Origin: Psychromonas sp030397575
Lineage (GTDB): Bacteria; Pseudomonadota; Gammaproteobacteria; Enterobacterales; Psychromonadaceae
Assembly: GCF_046250175.1 (NCBI RefSeq)
Contig: NZ_CP176468.1
DNA: 64,000 nucleotides
Reading direction: 5' to 3' (one strand)
Shown: in pieces, positions 36,028 to 44,866 of the stretch
Layout: the number at the start of each line of letters is the position of its first letter
Position numbering within the stretch: position 1 is the stretch's first letter
Notes under the pieces: model-generated
What the model saw: only the letters and a program-made list of their open reading frames with translations
The model's database searches: none
Told to the model about the DNA's origin: nothing
Program-made: the position numbers and the translations under genes

Positions 36028-36486
36028 ATGAATAACTTTAATAACGTGCACGATTTCTTAAAACAAAATCAAAAGTTGCACTCACGTATTGCAGAATTTT
36101 ATCAATCATTATCAAAGGACGCTGAAAACCAAAGAACCAAGTTATTATTGGATATTTTGATAAAACACGAACTTGAATTGCTCGATTTTATCAGTAACTA
36201 CCTTGATAAAGCATCGGATAAAACTCAAAAAGCATTTATTCAATTTGATCCTGAGCAAAACCTTGATGCTTTATTCTCAACTGATTTTAATCGTACGCAA
36301 GTAACGAGCGAACAAGTTGAAGCATTAGCAGATCGCTTTAACCAATATTTATCAGACATTTACCAAGGTATCTCTAAATCAAATGAATCCCAAGAAGTAA
36401 AAATAGTATTTGATAATCTTCACCAACACACAGAACAAAAAAAGAAACAACTCTCCATCGAACTCAATGAAATGCATGATATTTAA
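36028..36486 (+). CDS. Unrecognised helical protein, possibly ferritin-like
   Basis: The 152-residue, all-helical, charged protein is one I do not firmly recognise. Four helices can be drawn: HDFLKQNQKLHSRIAEFYQSL, RTKLLLDILIKHELELLDFI, SEQVEALADRFNQYLSDIYQG and EVKIVFDNLHQHTEQKKKQL. Regularly spaced His and Glu (HSRIAE, KHELE, LHQHTE) are reminiscent of ferritin-like or bacterioferritin-type bundles, but a full E-x-x-H metal site is not clear. A strong AAGGAAG site precedes the ATG. It lies between the SDR and katE genes, pointing to a stress role. Confidence 0.75.
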   Translation: MNNFNNVHDFLKQNQKLHSRIAEFYQSLSKDAENQRTKLLLDILIKHELELLDFISNYLDKASDKTQKAFIQFDPEQNLDALFSTDFNRTQVTSEQVEALADRFNQYLSDIYQGISKSNESQEVKIVFDNLHQHTEQKKKQLSIELNEMHDI

Positions 36487-36718
36487 TAGAGGCTTACAGG
36501 TAAAAAAACCCGTTTTTGCTTATTTAAATCATTAACCATCTCGCGTAATAATTACAAAAAATTTGTAAATATTACACATAAAAAATATCTAACTATAGAT
36601 TAACAGTGATATTTACTGGGTTTGTATTTGGCATTTTTATTGCTCTCAGTCAAATAGGTAACGTGTTCAATTGTTAGCCTCTAAACATTAATTTTTAGCA
36701 AAAGATTAAGGACTAGAT

Positions 36719-38785
36719 ATGACAGAATCATTTAAATACTCAGGCGGTAAAGGCAAAGGTGGAGAACTTCATCAATCAAATGCCGATGCTTACCCCACAA
36801 TGACCACAAGCCAAGGTTGTCCAATCAGTGATGATCAGAACTCTCTAAAAGCCGGAGCAAATGGCCCCACCTTGATGGAAGATCATATACTGAGGGAAAA
36901 ACTGTTTCATTTCGATCATGAAAGAATCCCAGAGCGAGTTGTACATGCAAGGGGATATGGTGCGCATGGTTACTTTGAGAACTATGAATCATTATCTGAT
37001 ATTACTTGCGCAGATATCTTTCAGCGAGCAGGTGAAAAAACACCGTTATTTACACGAATTTCAACGGTAGCAGGTAACAAAGGTTCGGGCGATTTGGCTC
37101 GAGATGTTCGAGGTTTTGCTGTTAAGTTTTATACTAAAAAAGGCAATTGGGATCTTGTAGGTAATAATATTCCTGTCTTCTTCATTCAAGATGCAATGAA
37201 ATTTCCTGATTTAATTCATTCTGCAAAAGCAGAACCTGACAGAGGCTTTCCTCAAGCACAAACAGCACATGATAATTTCTGGGACTTTGTCAGCCTAACA
37301 CCAGAAGCAATGAATATGGTGATGTGGACAATGTCTGATCGTGCGATTCCTCGTTCATTGCGTTTTATGGAAGGTTTTGGTGTGCACACCTTTAAAATGA
37401 TTAATGCGAAGGGTGAAGAAAAATTTGTTAAGTTTCATTGGAAACCTAAACTAGGCATGCAATCAGTGGTTTGGAATGAAGCACTGAAAATAAACGGTGC
37501 AGATCCTGATTTTCATCGAAGAGATATTTGGGAGTCGATCTTAGCGAATGATTATCCTGAATGGGAGTTAGGCCTGCAAGTGTTCGACCAACAATTTGCT
37601 GATGATTTTGAGTTTGATATTTTTGACCCCACTAAGCTTATTCCTGAAGAGCAAGTACCGATTAAAATTGTTGGCCGTATGGTACTTGATCGCGTAGTCG
37701 ATAACTTTTTTGCTGAAACTGAACAAGTCGCATTCTGTACCCAAAACATAGTGCCTGGTATTGATTTTACCCCTGATCCTTTATTGCAAGGCCGTAATTT
37801 CTCTTATTTAGATACTCAAACTAAACGACTTGGTGGCCCAAACTTCACTGACATTCCGATTAATGCACCAAAATGTCCAATGCATCATTTTCAACAAGAT
37901 GGGCACATGGCAATGAACAATCCAAAGGGCCGTGTTAATTATGAACCTAACTCTTGGGATGCAGATGAAAATAATCCTCGTGCTTGCCCTGAACAAGGTT
38001 TTAAAAGCAGTTCAGAGCAAATGACCGGAGATAAAACACGTTATCGTTCTGACACTTTCTCAGACCACTATAGCCAAGCTCGCCAGTTCTATCTCAGCCA
38101 AACAGACGTAGAACAGCAACACATCCAATCCGCCCTTGTATTTGAGTTATCAAAAGTCGAAAAATTAGCAATCCGAGAACGTTTAGTATCACACCTGATC
38201 AATATCGATAAAAAGTTAGCTGAAGAAGTCGCAACAGGCTTAGGTTTTGAAACCATGCCAGCAGCCGCTGAAGCAGCAAAAGCAACGCGTACCGATTTAC
38301 CTGTATCAGACGCATTGAGTATATTAAAAAATTCAATTAATACTTTCAAAGGGAGAAAATTGGGTATATTAATATCAGAAGGTTTTGACGGTGCATTATT
38401 TAAATCCGTTACTGATGCATTAGCTGATGAAGGTGCTCGATACGAAGTGGTTGCAGCAGACATAGGCGGGGCTACTTGTTCTAAAGGTAATCACGTTAAA
38501 GCACAGCAAACTATCGCCGGTGGCCCATCTGTATTATACGACGCAGTATTAGTCCTAGTGAGTAATGAGGGAGCAGACTATTTTGCAACAGTACCCGAAG
38601 CAAAAGATTTTATTACTGATGCTTATTCCCACAAAAAATTCATTGGTTATACCCCTCAAGCACAATCTTTACTCAAAGCCGTGGGTTTAGATCAAGTAAA
38701 AGATAACGGGATGATTAACTTAGATGATAAAGAAGCTGATTCATTTATTAAAACACTTCGAGCGTTACGTTTCTGGGAACGATAA
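36719..38785 (+). CDS. katE: Large-subunit monofunctional catalase (HPII/KatE type)
   Basis: The protein has 688 residues, the large clade 2 form. The catalase core holds the distal His 76 in RVVHARGYGAHGYFE, Asn 149 in GNNIPVFFIQDA and the proximal haem Tyr 363 in RNFSYLDTQTKRLG. Residues from about 530 form the C-terminal flavodoxin/DJ-1-like domain (RKLGILISEGFDGALFKSV) found only in large catalases. It decomposes hydrogen peroxide in the cytoplasm and is typically RpoS-controlled. The promoter region of 230 bp shows no clear OxyR site. A terminator follows. Confidence 0.95.
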   Translation: MTESFKYSGGKGKGGELHQSNADAYPTMTTSQGCPISDDQNSLKAGANGPTLMEDHILREKLFHFDHERIPERVVHARGYGAHGYFENYESLSDITCADIFQRAGEKTPLFTRISTVAGNKGSGDLARDVRGFAVKFYTKKGNWDLVGNNIPVFFIQDAMKFPDLIHSAKAEPDRGFPQAQTAHDNFWDFVSLTPEAMNMVMWTMSDRAIPRSLRFMEGFGVHTFKMINAKGEEKFVKFHWKPKLGMQSVVWNEALKINGADPDFHRRDIWESILANDYPEWELGLQVFDQQFADDFEFDIFDPTKLIPEEQVPIKIVGRMVLDRVVDNFFAETEQVAFCTQNIVPGIDFTPDPLLQGRNFSYLDTQTKRLGGPNFTDIPINAPKCPMHHFQQDGHMAMNNPKGRVNYEPNSWDADENNPRACPEQGFKSSSEQMTGDKTRYRSDTFSDHYSQARQFYLSQTDVEQQHIQSALVFELSKVEKLAIRERLVSHLINIDKKLAEEVATGLGFETMPAAAEAAKATRTDLPVSDALSILKNSINTFKGRKLGILISEGFDGALFKSVTDALADEGARYEVVAADIGGATCSKGNHVKAQQTIAGGPSVLYDAVLVLVSNEGADYFATVPEAKDFITDAYSHKKFIGYTPQAQSLLKAVGLDQVKDNGMINLDDKEADSFIKTLRALRFWER

Positions 38786-38828
38786 ATCAATTATGCAGTG
38801 TTCACTGTGAAATGCTGTGAATGAATAA

Positions 38829-38854
38829 TAAACGACCGTGAATTCGGTCGTTTT
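38829..38854 (+). terminator. katE terminator
   Basis: AAACGACCG / CGGTCGTTT stem with a 6-base loop and T run. Confidence 0.85.
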
Positions 38855-38877
38855 ATCGCGACTAAAGGGGGAAAAAA

Positions 38878-39141
38878 ATGTCTGAACAACATGGTAAACA
38901 AATCAAAAATGACAGCGTTTACGAAGCCTTGATTAGCCAAGGAAACAGTAAAGAAAAATCGGCGCGCATCGCCAATGCGCAAGCAAATCCAGAGATGCAC
39001 CCAGCTAAAAAAGGCGGAAAAGCGCAGCCATATGAAAACTGGACTAAAGCTGAATTGTATAAACGAGCACAAACATTAGATATTGATGGTCGTTCTAAGA
39101 TGAATAAAGAAGAATTAATTGAAGCGTTAAGATCCCATTAG
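38878..39141 (+). CDS. Small Rho_N-domain (SAP-like) protein
   Basis: The 87-residue basic protein is preceded by AGGGGGAAAAA. The C-terminal half (WTKAELYKRAQTLDIDGRSKMNKEELIEALR) is a Rho termination factor N-terminal/SAP-type helical motif, seen in small DNA- or RNA-binding stress proteins. The N-terminal half contains NDSVYEALISQGNSKEKSARIANA, resembling the ChaB-like or DUF7218 segment that often accompanies it. It is placed directly after katE and before the branching-type enzyme, as in stress clusters of other bacteria. Its molecular role is unknown. Confidence 0.82.
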   Translation: MSEQHGKQIKNDSVYEALISQGNSKEKSARIANAQANPEMHPAKKGGKAQPYENWTKAELYKRAQTLDIDGRSKMNKEELIEALRSH

Positions 39142-39254
39142 CTAATCGCTCCATGATGCTGTTCACAACGCACACTAATGATAGTTTCAAACAAATTAAA
39201 TATAGATAGCTCGCTTCTTTTATCTTATCGAATACATTATTGGAGCATAAAACT

Positions 39255-40985
39255 ATGTCAACATTTCAAGGTGTTTTAGGTGTTAACAAAATTGATAAAG
39301 GTTACCAATTTTCAGTGTGGGCACCCCATGCTAAATCAGTTTATTTAGTGGGTGACTTTAATGATTGGGACGAAGACCAAAATGCCATGCAACAAGCAGA
39401 TAACGGGATTTGGTGGGTCGATATTCCAACAGCTTCAAATCATGATCAGTATAAATTTTGTATTGAATCTGCAGATAATAAAAACCACAAAAAAAATGAT
39501 CCTCGTGCTAGAAAAATGACGAACAGCGTAGGCAATTCAATCATATACGATGATGATTTTAATTGGAAAATAGACGATTTTGAATTACCTCCTGTCCATC
39601 AAAGAATCATTTACGAAATGCATATCGGCACCTTTAATCAAAAATCAGACGAGCGCGGTACCTTTAACTCTGCCATCGAAAGACTAGATGATTTAGTTGA
39701 ATTAGGTGTCAATGTATTAGAAATAATGCCGGTTAATGAATTCGCCGGTGATATTAGTTGGGGATATAACCCAGCTAGCCCCTTTGCTGTTGAAGAAGCT
39801 TATGGTGGTCCCGATGGTTTAAAACGATTTATAGATGCAGCACATCAGCGAGGTATTGGTGTCATTTTAGATGTTGTTTACAACCATTTTGGACCCAGTG
39901 ATTTGGACATATGGCAATTCGATGGTTGGAGCGAAAACGATAAAGGCGGTATTTATTTTTACAATGACCAAAGGAGTTCAACTCCTTGGGGCGAGACCCG
40001 ACCTGATTACGGTCGCATCGAAGTATGCGACTTCATCAAAGACAATGCACTGATGTGGTTAAGAGAATTTAAAGCCGATGGGTTGAGAGTAGATATGCTG
40101 CCTTTCATGCGCTGTATTTCTGGGGAAGATAACGGACAAGATGATATTCCAGAAGGCTACAAACTTATTCAGGATATCAATTCAACCATTAAACAAAACT
40201 TCCCTAATAAAGTGTGTATAGCCGAAGATCTACACAAGCATGATTTCATCACTGATCCAGTAGAACAAGGTGGTTGTGGTTTTACATCGCAGTGGGATGC
40301 TGAATTTGTACACCCAATACGAGCAGCGTTAACTCACCCAACCGCTGTAGACATAGACCTTGATAAAATAGTAGGTGCCCTACTACATAGTTACAGTGGT
40401 AACATTTATTCACGTGTGATCTATACGGAATCACATGATGAAGTTGCTAACGGGCAGGCTAGAATAGTAGAAGAAGTTGCCCCCGGTAACGTTGATGATG
40501 ATTTTTTTGCACGTCAAAAAGGAATTATTGCAGCAACGTTAGTCTTAACGACGGCTGGTATCCCGATGCTATTTCAAGGTCAGGAGATAAAAGAAAGTGG
40601 CTGGTTTGATGATAACGAAGCACTTAATTGGCACAAAAAAGATAAATTTAATGAATACTATGCAGCCTTCCAACAATTAATTGCATTACGTAAAAATAAT
40701 GAGGGTAATTCGGCAGGTTTAACCGGTGACCAAACACACATTATACATCGTGATGACGAGCATAAGATTATTGGATTCAGCCGTTCAAATGGGGTTGCTG
40801 ACGAACAAGTTAATGTTTACCTAAATCTGTCTGATGTTGAAATAGATGAATATGTATTAAGTGAACTAAACGAAGAGGCAACATGTTTATTTGCGTGGTC
40901 TGATGGCATAGTGACTGATCAAGTTAGCGCAAATAATGGAGCTATCAAAATGCCTAAATACAGTGTGTTCATTTTTTCTAATTAG
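39255..40985 (+). CDS. GH13 alpha-glucan branching-type enzyme with CBM48
   Basis: From the ATG at 39255, nine bases after GGAG, the protein has 576 residues. An N-terminal CBM48-like domain (FSVWAPHAKSVYLVGDFNDW) is followed by a GH13 barrel with DVVYNHFG, the nucleophile Asp 280 in GLRVDML, the acid Glu 324 in CIAED and the HDE pattern in TESHDEVANG (Asp 395), which is close to branching enzyme GlgB. It is shorter than GlgB (about 730) and no glgC/glgA genes are near, so it could be a branching enzyme or a trehalohydrolase-like enzyme. It ends the stress cluster. Confidence 0.85.
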   Translation: MSTFQGVLGVNKIDKGYQFSVWAPHAKSVYLVGDFNDWDEDQNAMQQADNGIWWVDIPTASNHDQYKFCIESADNKNHKKNDPRARKMTNSVGNSIIYDDDFNWKIDDFELPPVHQRIIYEMHIGTFNQKSDERGTFNSAIERLDDLVELGVNVLEIMPVNEFAGDISWGYNPASPFAVEEAYGGPDGLKRFIDAAHQRGIGVILDVVYNHFGPSDLDIWQFDGWSENDKGGIYFYNDQRSSTPWGETRPDYGRIEVCDFIKDNALMWLREFKADGLRVDMLPFMRCISGEDNGQDDIPEGYKLIQDINSTIKQNFPNKVCIAEDLHKHDFITDPVEQGGCGFTSQWDAEFVHPIRAALTHPTAVDIDLDKIVGALLHSYSGNIYSRVIYTESHDEVANGQARIVEEVAPGNVDDDFFARQKGIIAATLVLTTAGIPMLFQGQEIKESGWFDDNEALNWHKKDKFNEYYAAFQQLIALRKNNEGNSAGLTGDQTHIIHRDDEHKIIGFSRSNGVADEQVNVYLNLSDVEIDEYVLSELNEEATCLFAWSDGIVTDQVSANNGAIKMPKYSVFIFSN

Positions 40986-41014
40986 GTAAAGTGAAACAAA
41001 CTGGATAAACAAAC

Positions 41015-41100
41015 TGAACAGTCAGATATTCTGGTAAAGAAGTCTTGTTTTGAGGTCGCGGTTTAGCGAATAAAGTTTATGGGTGTCCACGATCTTGCTT
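41015..41100. repeat. REP-like dispersed repeat, copy 4
   Basis: The copy ends in AATAAAGTTTATGGGTGTCC and continues ACGATCTT, the best form of the conserved 3' part shared with copies 3 and 6. The 5' part (GTCAGATATTCTGGTAAAGA, TCTTGTTTTGAGG) is more diverged. It lies between the GH13 gene and the convergent SnoaL gene. Confidence 0.7.
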
Positions 41101-41111
41101 TCTTAACAAGG

Positions 41112-41507
41112 TCACTTCATCGACTGAATGACTGGCACACTATCAACAAACTGCTCAAAACTAATAATTTCACGTTCCTTTAAGATCCATAAATGAGCTA
41201 CCCTCGCCTTAAATGATTTACCGGTTTTATTAAAGACTCCTTGATAAGTACCATAAGCAAAAACATGATCGCCATTCGCAACATAACCATCAACGTTAAA
41301 TGTATAATTTGTCCACTCAGTGGCTAATCGACTAAATACTTTTTCTGATATTTCTTTAAAACCTACATAAGTCCCGGCCAAAGGAAACCCGTTTGCTTCT
41401 TTCCATTTAACTTCGTTTGATAAATACTTCTGTAAGTTTCGCCCATTTTCTTCTGATGTGTCACCTTCATAAGTGCTTTTAATAATCTCAAGATTCGTCA
41501 ATATCAT
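41112..41507 (-). CDS. SnoaL-like/NTF2-fold protein
   Basis: The protein of about 131 residues has the SnoaL/ketosteroid isomerase-like cone fold pattern: ILTNLEIIKSTYEGD at the N-terminus, EVKWKEANGFPLAGTYVGFKEI, then the strands FNVDGYVANGDHVFAYGTYQG and AHLWILKEREIISFEQFVDS. Such proteins include isomerases and many of unknown function. An AAAGGAG site precedes; TTG at 41501 has better spacing to it than the ATG at 41507, so the true start may be two codons in. Confidence 0.85.
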   Translation of the reverse strand: MILTNLEIIKSTYEGDTSEENGRNLQKYLSNEVKWKEANGFPLAGTYVGFKEISEKVFSRLATEWTNYTFNVDGYVANGDHVFAYGTYQGVFNKTGKSFKARVAHLWILKEREIISFEQFVDSVPVIQSMK

Positions 41508-41527
41508 ATCTCCTTTAACGACAATAT

Positions 41528-41555
41528 AACACTAGGCCAATATGAGCCTAGTGTT
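41528..41555 (-). terminator. Likely terminator of the MBL-DsbA operon
   Basis: AACACTAGGC / GCCTAGTGTT is a perfect 10-bp stem with an 8-base loop, about 100 bases after the DsbA-like stop. It has no long T run. Confidence 0.55.
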
Positions 41556-41653
41556 TAGGTTATAAAACATAAGTGGCACGAGCTTAATGAATTAAGTACT
41601 TATAAGCTCGAGTCACTCTCTTTATCCAGCGTAATAACTACATGCCAAATAAG

Positions 41654-42271
41654 CTATAAGCTTTTTAATAACGCTCTCCATCCTGTGATGTTGTTATAAA
41701 ATTGAGCATGAGGTAATCGAGTATATTTACCTTCTTTTTCTACTATAAAAGAGGGAAAACCTTGAAGGTTCCATTGTTGCATTAACATATGGCTCTTCTG
41801 AATCTCATTAGAAGAATGCTCTCCCTCTGCTGACATCAAATCAAACCAGTGACGTTTATCTGCCCCCAGCCTAATCGCAATTTCAGCTAATACGTTAGGA
41901 TTACTTGTATCAAGTGCTGATTGATAATGAGCTTGCTGAATCGACTTCAGCATCAAAAAGCCCTTGTCATAATGTTTTTCCATAACCCAAATAGCTTGAG
42001 CCGTTATATATGAATCCAGTATGATCGATTCATTACCACTCAGTCTTTCATGATAAGCTTGAGAAAATACCTGCCCAGTGCTTAATGCGATTTTTTGATC
42101 ATGACTCTGCGCCATTTTCCTAAACCCACTATCTATTTCTCTTCTTTTGATCATGCCTCCAGGGTGCATAACTAATTGAATAGATGTCATTTCATACATC
42201 ATTTCTACAAGGGGAGTTGCTCCGAAGCACCACCCACACATTGGATCATATAAATAGTGAATTTTTACCAT
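41654..42271 (-). CDS. DsbA-family (FrnE-like) thiol oxidoreductase
   Basis: The 205-residue protein has a thioredoxin fold with an active-site C-G-W-C at residues 12-15 in YDPMCGWCFG and the cis-Pro region FPSFIVEKEG near the C-terminus; the helical insertion lies between. It has no signal peptide, as in FrnE/2-hydroxychromene isomerase-like cytoplasmic members. Its ATG overlaps the end of the MBL gene by 7 bases with GGGGGAG as ribosome site, so the two are coupled. It may act on the same substrate or stress as its partner. Confidence 0.9.
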   Translation of the reverse strand: MVKIHYLYDPMCGWCFGATPLVEMMYEMTSIQLVMHPGGMIKRREIDSGFRKMAQSHDQKIALSTGQVFSQAYHERLSGNESIILDSYITAQAIWVMEKHYDKGFLMLKSIQQAHYQSALDTSNPNVLAEIAIRLGADKRHWFDLMSAEGEHSSNEIQKSHMLMQQWNLQGFPSFIVEKEGKYTRLPHAQFYNNITGWRALLKSL

Positions 42272-43131
42272 TTCATCTCCCCCATATGAACCTTTGCACC
42301 TATATTCAACGCAAGTGGAAATAAGGCATTAGGGTAAGCTTCCGACATTTTATTGATCAACTCTTCAGCATTTGTGCTGTGTTGTTTTTCTTGTTCGAAT
42401 TTCTTTAAGTATAAAGCGGTATAGTTGATGTTATCTGGTGTTAGACTGGTATTAGGAGTCATATGCCCAGGTACTGCAATAAGTGGATTTAATCTTTGCA
42501 TTTCAGCTAATTGTGCCTGCCATGCATCCAATTTCTGTTGGCTTTGAGTATCTGCAGTCCACACATGCAAATTACCAAATATTCCAATATTCCCCACTAT
42601 TGCTTTTATTGATGGGATCCAAAGGTAAGGTCGATATGCAAGTAAGCCTGATGTCCCGTGAATCTCTACTGTATATCCATCTACAGTAAAAGCACTGTCG
42701 GTGATTGCTTTAGGTAATATTGGTGAATGAGGGGCATTGTTACCCATTTTAGGTCCCCAAAAAGCTAACTTTCCAGCCATTTTACTTTGGATCACTTTTT
42801 GAACTGCTGGTGTTGTGATTATTTGTGCATTAGGAAATATCTGCTTTAGCATTTCTGTGCCAAAATAATAATCTGGATCCGCCTGACTAATGAAAATGGT
42901 CGTCAGTTTTTTACCTGAATCAAGTACGTTAGCTGCAATTCTTAAAGCATCAGCCTTAGTAAAACCAGCATCTATGATAGCAGCCTCTGTCTCACCGTAT
43001 ATCAAGGTTGAGTTAACGTGAAAGCTATGACTATCTGCGTTATATACTTTTAATGATAGTGCTGTTTCACTCGTGGCATATGCTGTATTAGCAAATAGTA
43101 TCGAGGCGATAATTAATATAATTTTGTTCAT
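42265..43131 (-). CDS. Exported metallo-beta-lactamase-fold protein with altered metal motif
   Basis: The protein has 288 residues from the ATG at 43131, and a signal peptide (MNKIILIIASILFANTAYA) predicts export. The MBL fold is indicated by TLIYGETEAAIIDAGF and the loop at residues 81-91, ISQADPDYYFG. In standard enzymes this loop reads H-x-H-x-D-H; here the ligand positions appear as Gln, Asp, Asp and Tyr, so only one Asp is canonical. A later VPGHMTPN retains a His. It may bind a different metal or be non-catalytic. It forms an operon with the DsbA-like gene and diverges from a LysR gene. Confidence 0.82.
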   Translation of the reverse strand: MNKIILIIASILFANTAYATSETALSLKVYNADSHSFHVNSTLIYGETEAAIIDAGFTKADALRIAANVLDSGKKLTTIFISQADPDYYFGTEMLKQIFPNAQIITTPAVQKVIQSKMAGKLAFWGPKMGNNAPHSPILPKAITDSAFTVDGYTVEIHGTSGLLAYRPYLWIPSIKAIVGNIGIFGNLHVWTADTQSQQKLDAWQAQLAEMQRLNPLIAVPGHMTPNTSLTPDNINYTALYLKKFEQEKQHSTNAEELINKMSEAYPNALFPLALNIGAKVHMGEMKW

Positions 43132-43237
43132 TCTGTTACCCATGTCATTTATTGAAGTGGGGATAATTATGAATGATTGATTGGTACGTTTATATACACA
43201 ATAATATACAACATTGTTTCATAAATCGAACATATAA

Positions 43238-44128
43238 ATGGATAGAATAAAAGCAGCTCAAGTATTTATTGATGTGACACGTTCCGGCAGTTTTACTGCA
43301 ACGGCTGACAGACTAGAGATGTCGAGACCAATGGTTACTCGTTATGTAGAGACGATGGAAAACTGGTTTGGGGCACGCTTACTTCACCGTACAACTCGAA
43401 AGGTAACACTAACGACGATAGGTGAAGAATGTCTTGAAGATATAGAGCAATGGCTCAGCGTTGCTGATAAGCTTGTTTCTAATATCAAATCTTCAAAAGA
43501 GTTGTCAGGTTCAATAAAAATAGCCACCAGCATGTCATTCGCTCACTCTCAATTTATGGCTGCTATTTGTGCGTTTATGTCGTTACACCCCAAAGTTAAA
43601 ATTGATGTGAATCTACAAGATACCGCTATCGATTTAATAGAGAGCCAAATTGACTTAGCGATTCGAATTGCCTCTACACCAGATCCTGCTTTGATAGGGA
43701 AACCTATTGCAGTATGCCGGTCAATCATCGTTGCCAGCCGAGCTTATTTAGCAACAAAACCAACCATTTTTACACCTGAAGATCTCAGCTCACATGAATG
43801 TCTTAGTTACGTTAATTTTGAACGCCATATTTGGCATTTAAAACGTGAAAATGAGCATAAATCTATACATGTTAATTGCAGATTAACAGCCAATGAAGCC
43901 ACCGCTCTACTTGAAGCGACTTTGTGTGGTGCTGGTTTATCAATGCAACCGACTTATATGGCCAACGAAGCTGTGAAGAGAGGTGAGTTAGAACAGGTAT
44001 TACCTGATTGGAAAGCAAATGACATGAATATATATGCATTATATTCATCTCGGAAATTCTTGCCGCCAACAGTTCGCGCTTTAGTTGACTTCTTAAGTGA
44101 ATATTTTAAACAGCACCCTTGGGATTGA
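43238..44128 (+). CDS. LysR-family transcriptional regulator
   Basis: The 296-residue regulator has an N-terminal winged helix with the LTTR recognition region SGSFTATADRLEMSRPMVTR and LHRTTRKVTLT, and a C-terminal effector domain of the PBP type. It belongs to the AaeR/DmlR-like subgroup (MDRIKAAQVFIDV start). It diverges from the MBL-DsbA operon across a 106-bp spacer and is therefore its likely regulator. The inducer is unknown. Confidence 0.9.
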   Translation: MDRIKAAQVFIDVTRSGSFTATADRLEMSRPMVTRYVETMENWFGARLLHRTTRKVTLTTIGEECLEDIEQWLSVADKLVSNIKSSKELSGSIKIATSMSFAHSQFMAAICAFMSLHPKVKIDVNLQDTAIDLIESQIDLAIRIASTPDPALIGKPIAVCRSIIVASRAYLATKPTIFTPEDLSSHECLSYVNFERHIWHLKRENEHKSIHVNCRLTANEATALLEATLCGAGLSMQPTYMANEAVKRGELEQVLPDWKANDMNIYALYSSRKFLPPTVRALVDFLSEYFKQHPWD

Positions 44129-44211
44129 TCATAATAATAAATTGCCCCATTAACAAAGGTATTTGCGATTGGGAAAAGTGATTCAGTGTCAGTCTTTTTA
44201 ATAACTTTTTC

Positions 44212-44290
44212 TTCTGAATAAGAAAAAGTAAAGTCACCGACAAGGCGAAAATGCTACTAATAATAATCAAGCAAAACCGACGAGGTTAAG
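44212..44290. repeat. Distant partial copy of the 53-54 kb repeat
   Basis: AAAGTAAAGTCACCGACAAG, then GCGAAAATGCTACTAATAATA and CCGACGAG match the segment near 53687 (and 53280, 54040, 54450) in the tandem repeat block 9 kb away, about 85 percent identical by eye. It lies in the gap between the LysR and RRF-family genes. Confidence 0.65.
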
Positions 44291-44408
44291 AATGCGTTAA
44301 AATGGTGAATGAGTGCCGCGAAGCTTTCCTTAAACGCTTCATTTATTCGTCAAATGATTCTACAAACGTTATTATTTATCGTTATCCAAAACCTTGCTGG
44401 AAAAATCT

Positions 44409-44777
44409 GTGTCAAATAACACCACAACCACCCTCTCCATTAAGTTAAACAACTTCCTGCATCGCATTGATTGTAAGGCAACGCTCATCGCGTTGGTTAA
44501 TCAGCATGGTTGTAGTTTGAAGCGAATTCGCCGTTCTAAAAATTGGTCACTCACAGGCCAACAAAGCCAACTTATTAAGATAGGTGAAGAGCTACATCAA
44601 TCAAAAACAGTATGGATTACTGAAGCTATTAACAAAGGGTTGCCAAAACCTAGCTTTGATTTGGTGGCAATAGCCCTATCTGACCCTGGAATGACTATTA
44701 ATCGCTTAATAGCAGAAACAGGCTGTACTTTAATCGAAGCTCGCATAGCTATCGATAAAGCAGAAGATTTACTTTAA
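44409..44777 (+). CDS. Ribosome recycling factor family protein (RRF_GI type)
   Basis: The chosen start is GTG at 44409, seven bases after TGGA, giving 122 residues. A frame extension of five codons to a TTG is possible. The sequence (LNNFLHRIDCKATLIALVNQHGCSLKRIRRSKNW, then TEAINKGLPKP and LIAETGCTLIEARIAIDKAE) matches the short gammaproteobacterial family annotated as ribosome recycling factor-like (PF12614), which is distinct from the essential frr product. The role is not established. It is a lone gene. Confidence 0.75.
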   Translation: MSNNTTTTLSIKLNNFLHRIDCKATLIALVNQHGCSLKRIRRSKNWSLTGQQSQLIKIGEELHQSKTVWITEAINKGLPKPSFDLVAIALSDPGMTINRLIAETGCTLIEARIAIDKAEDLL

Positions 44778-44866
44778 GCACCCAGTAACTATTCAAAAAT
44801 AACGATGCTCAATGTAGCTATCACGACTCCACACACTTTTTAAAATGATATTTAATCTATTTATAT

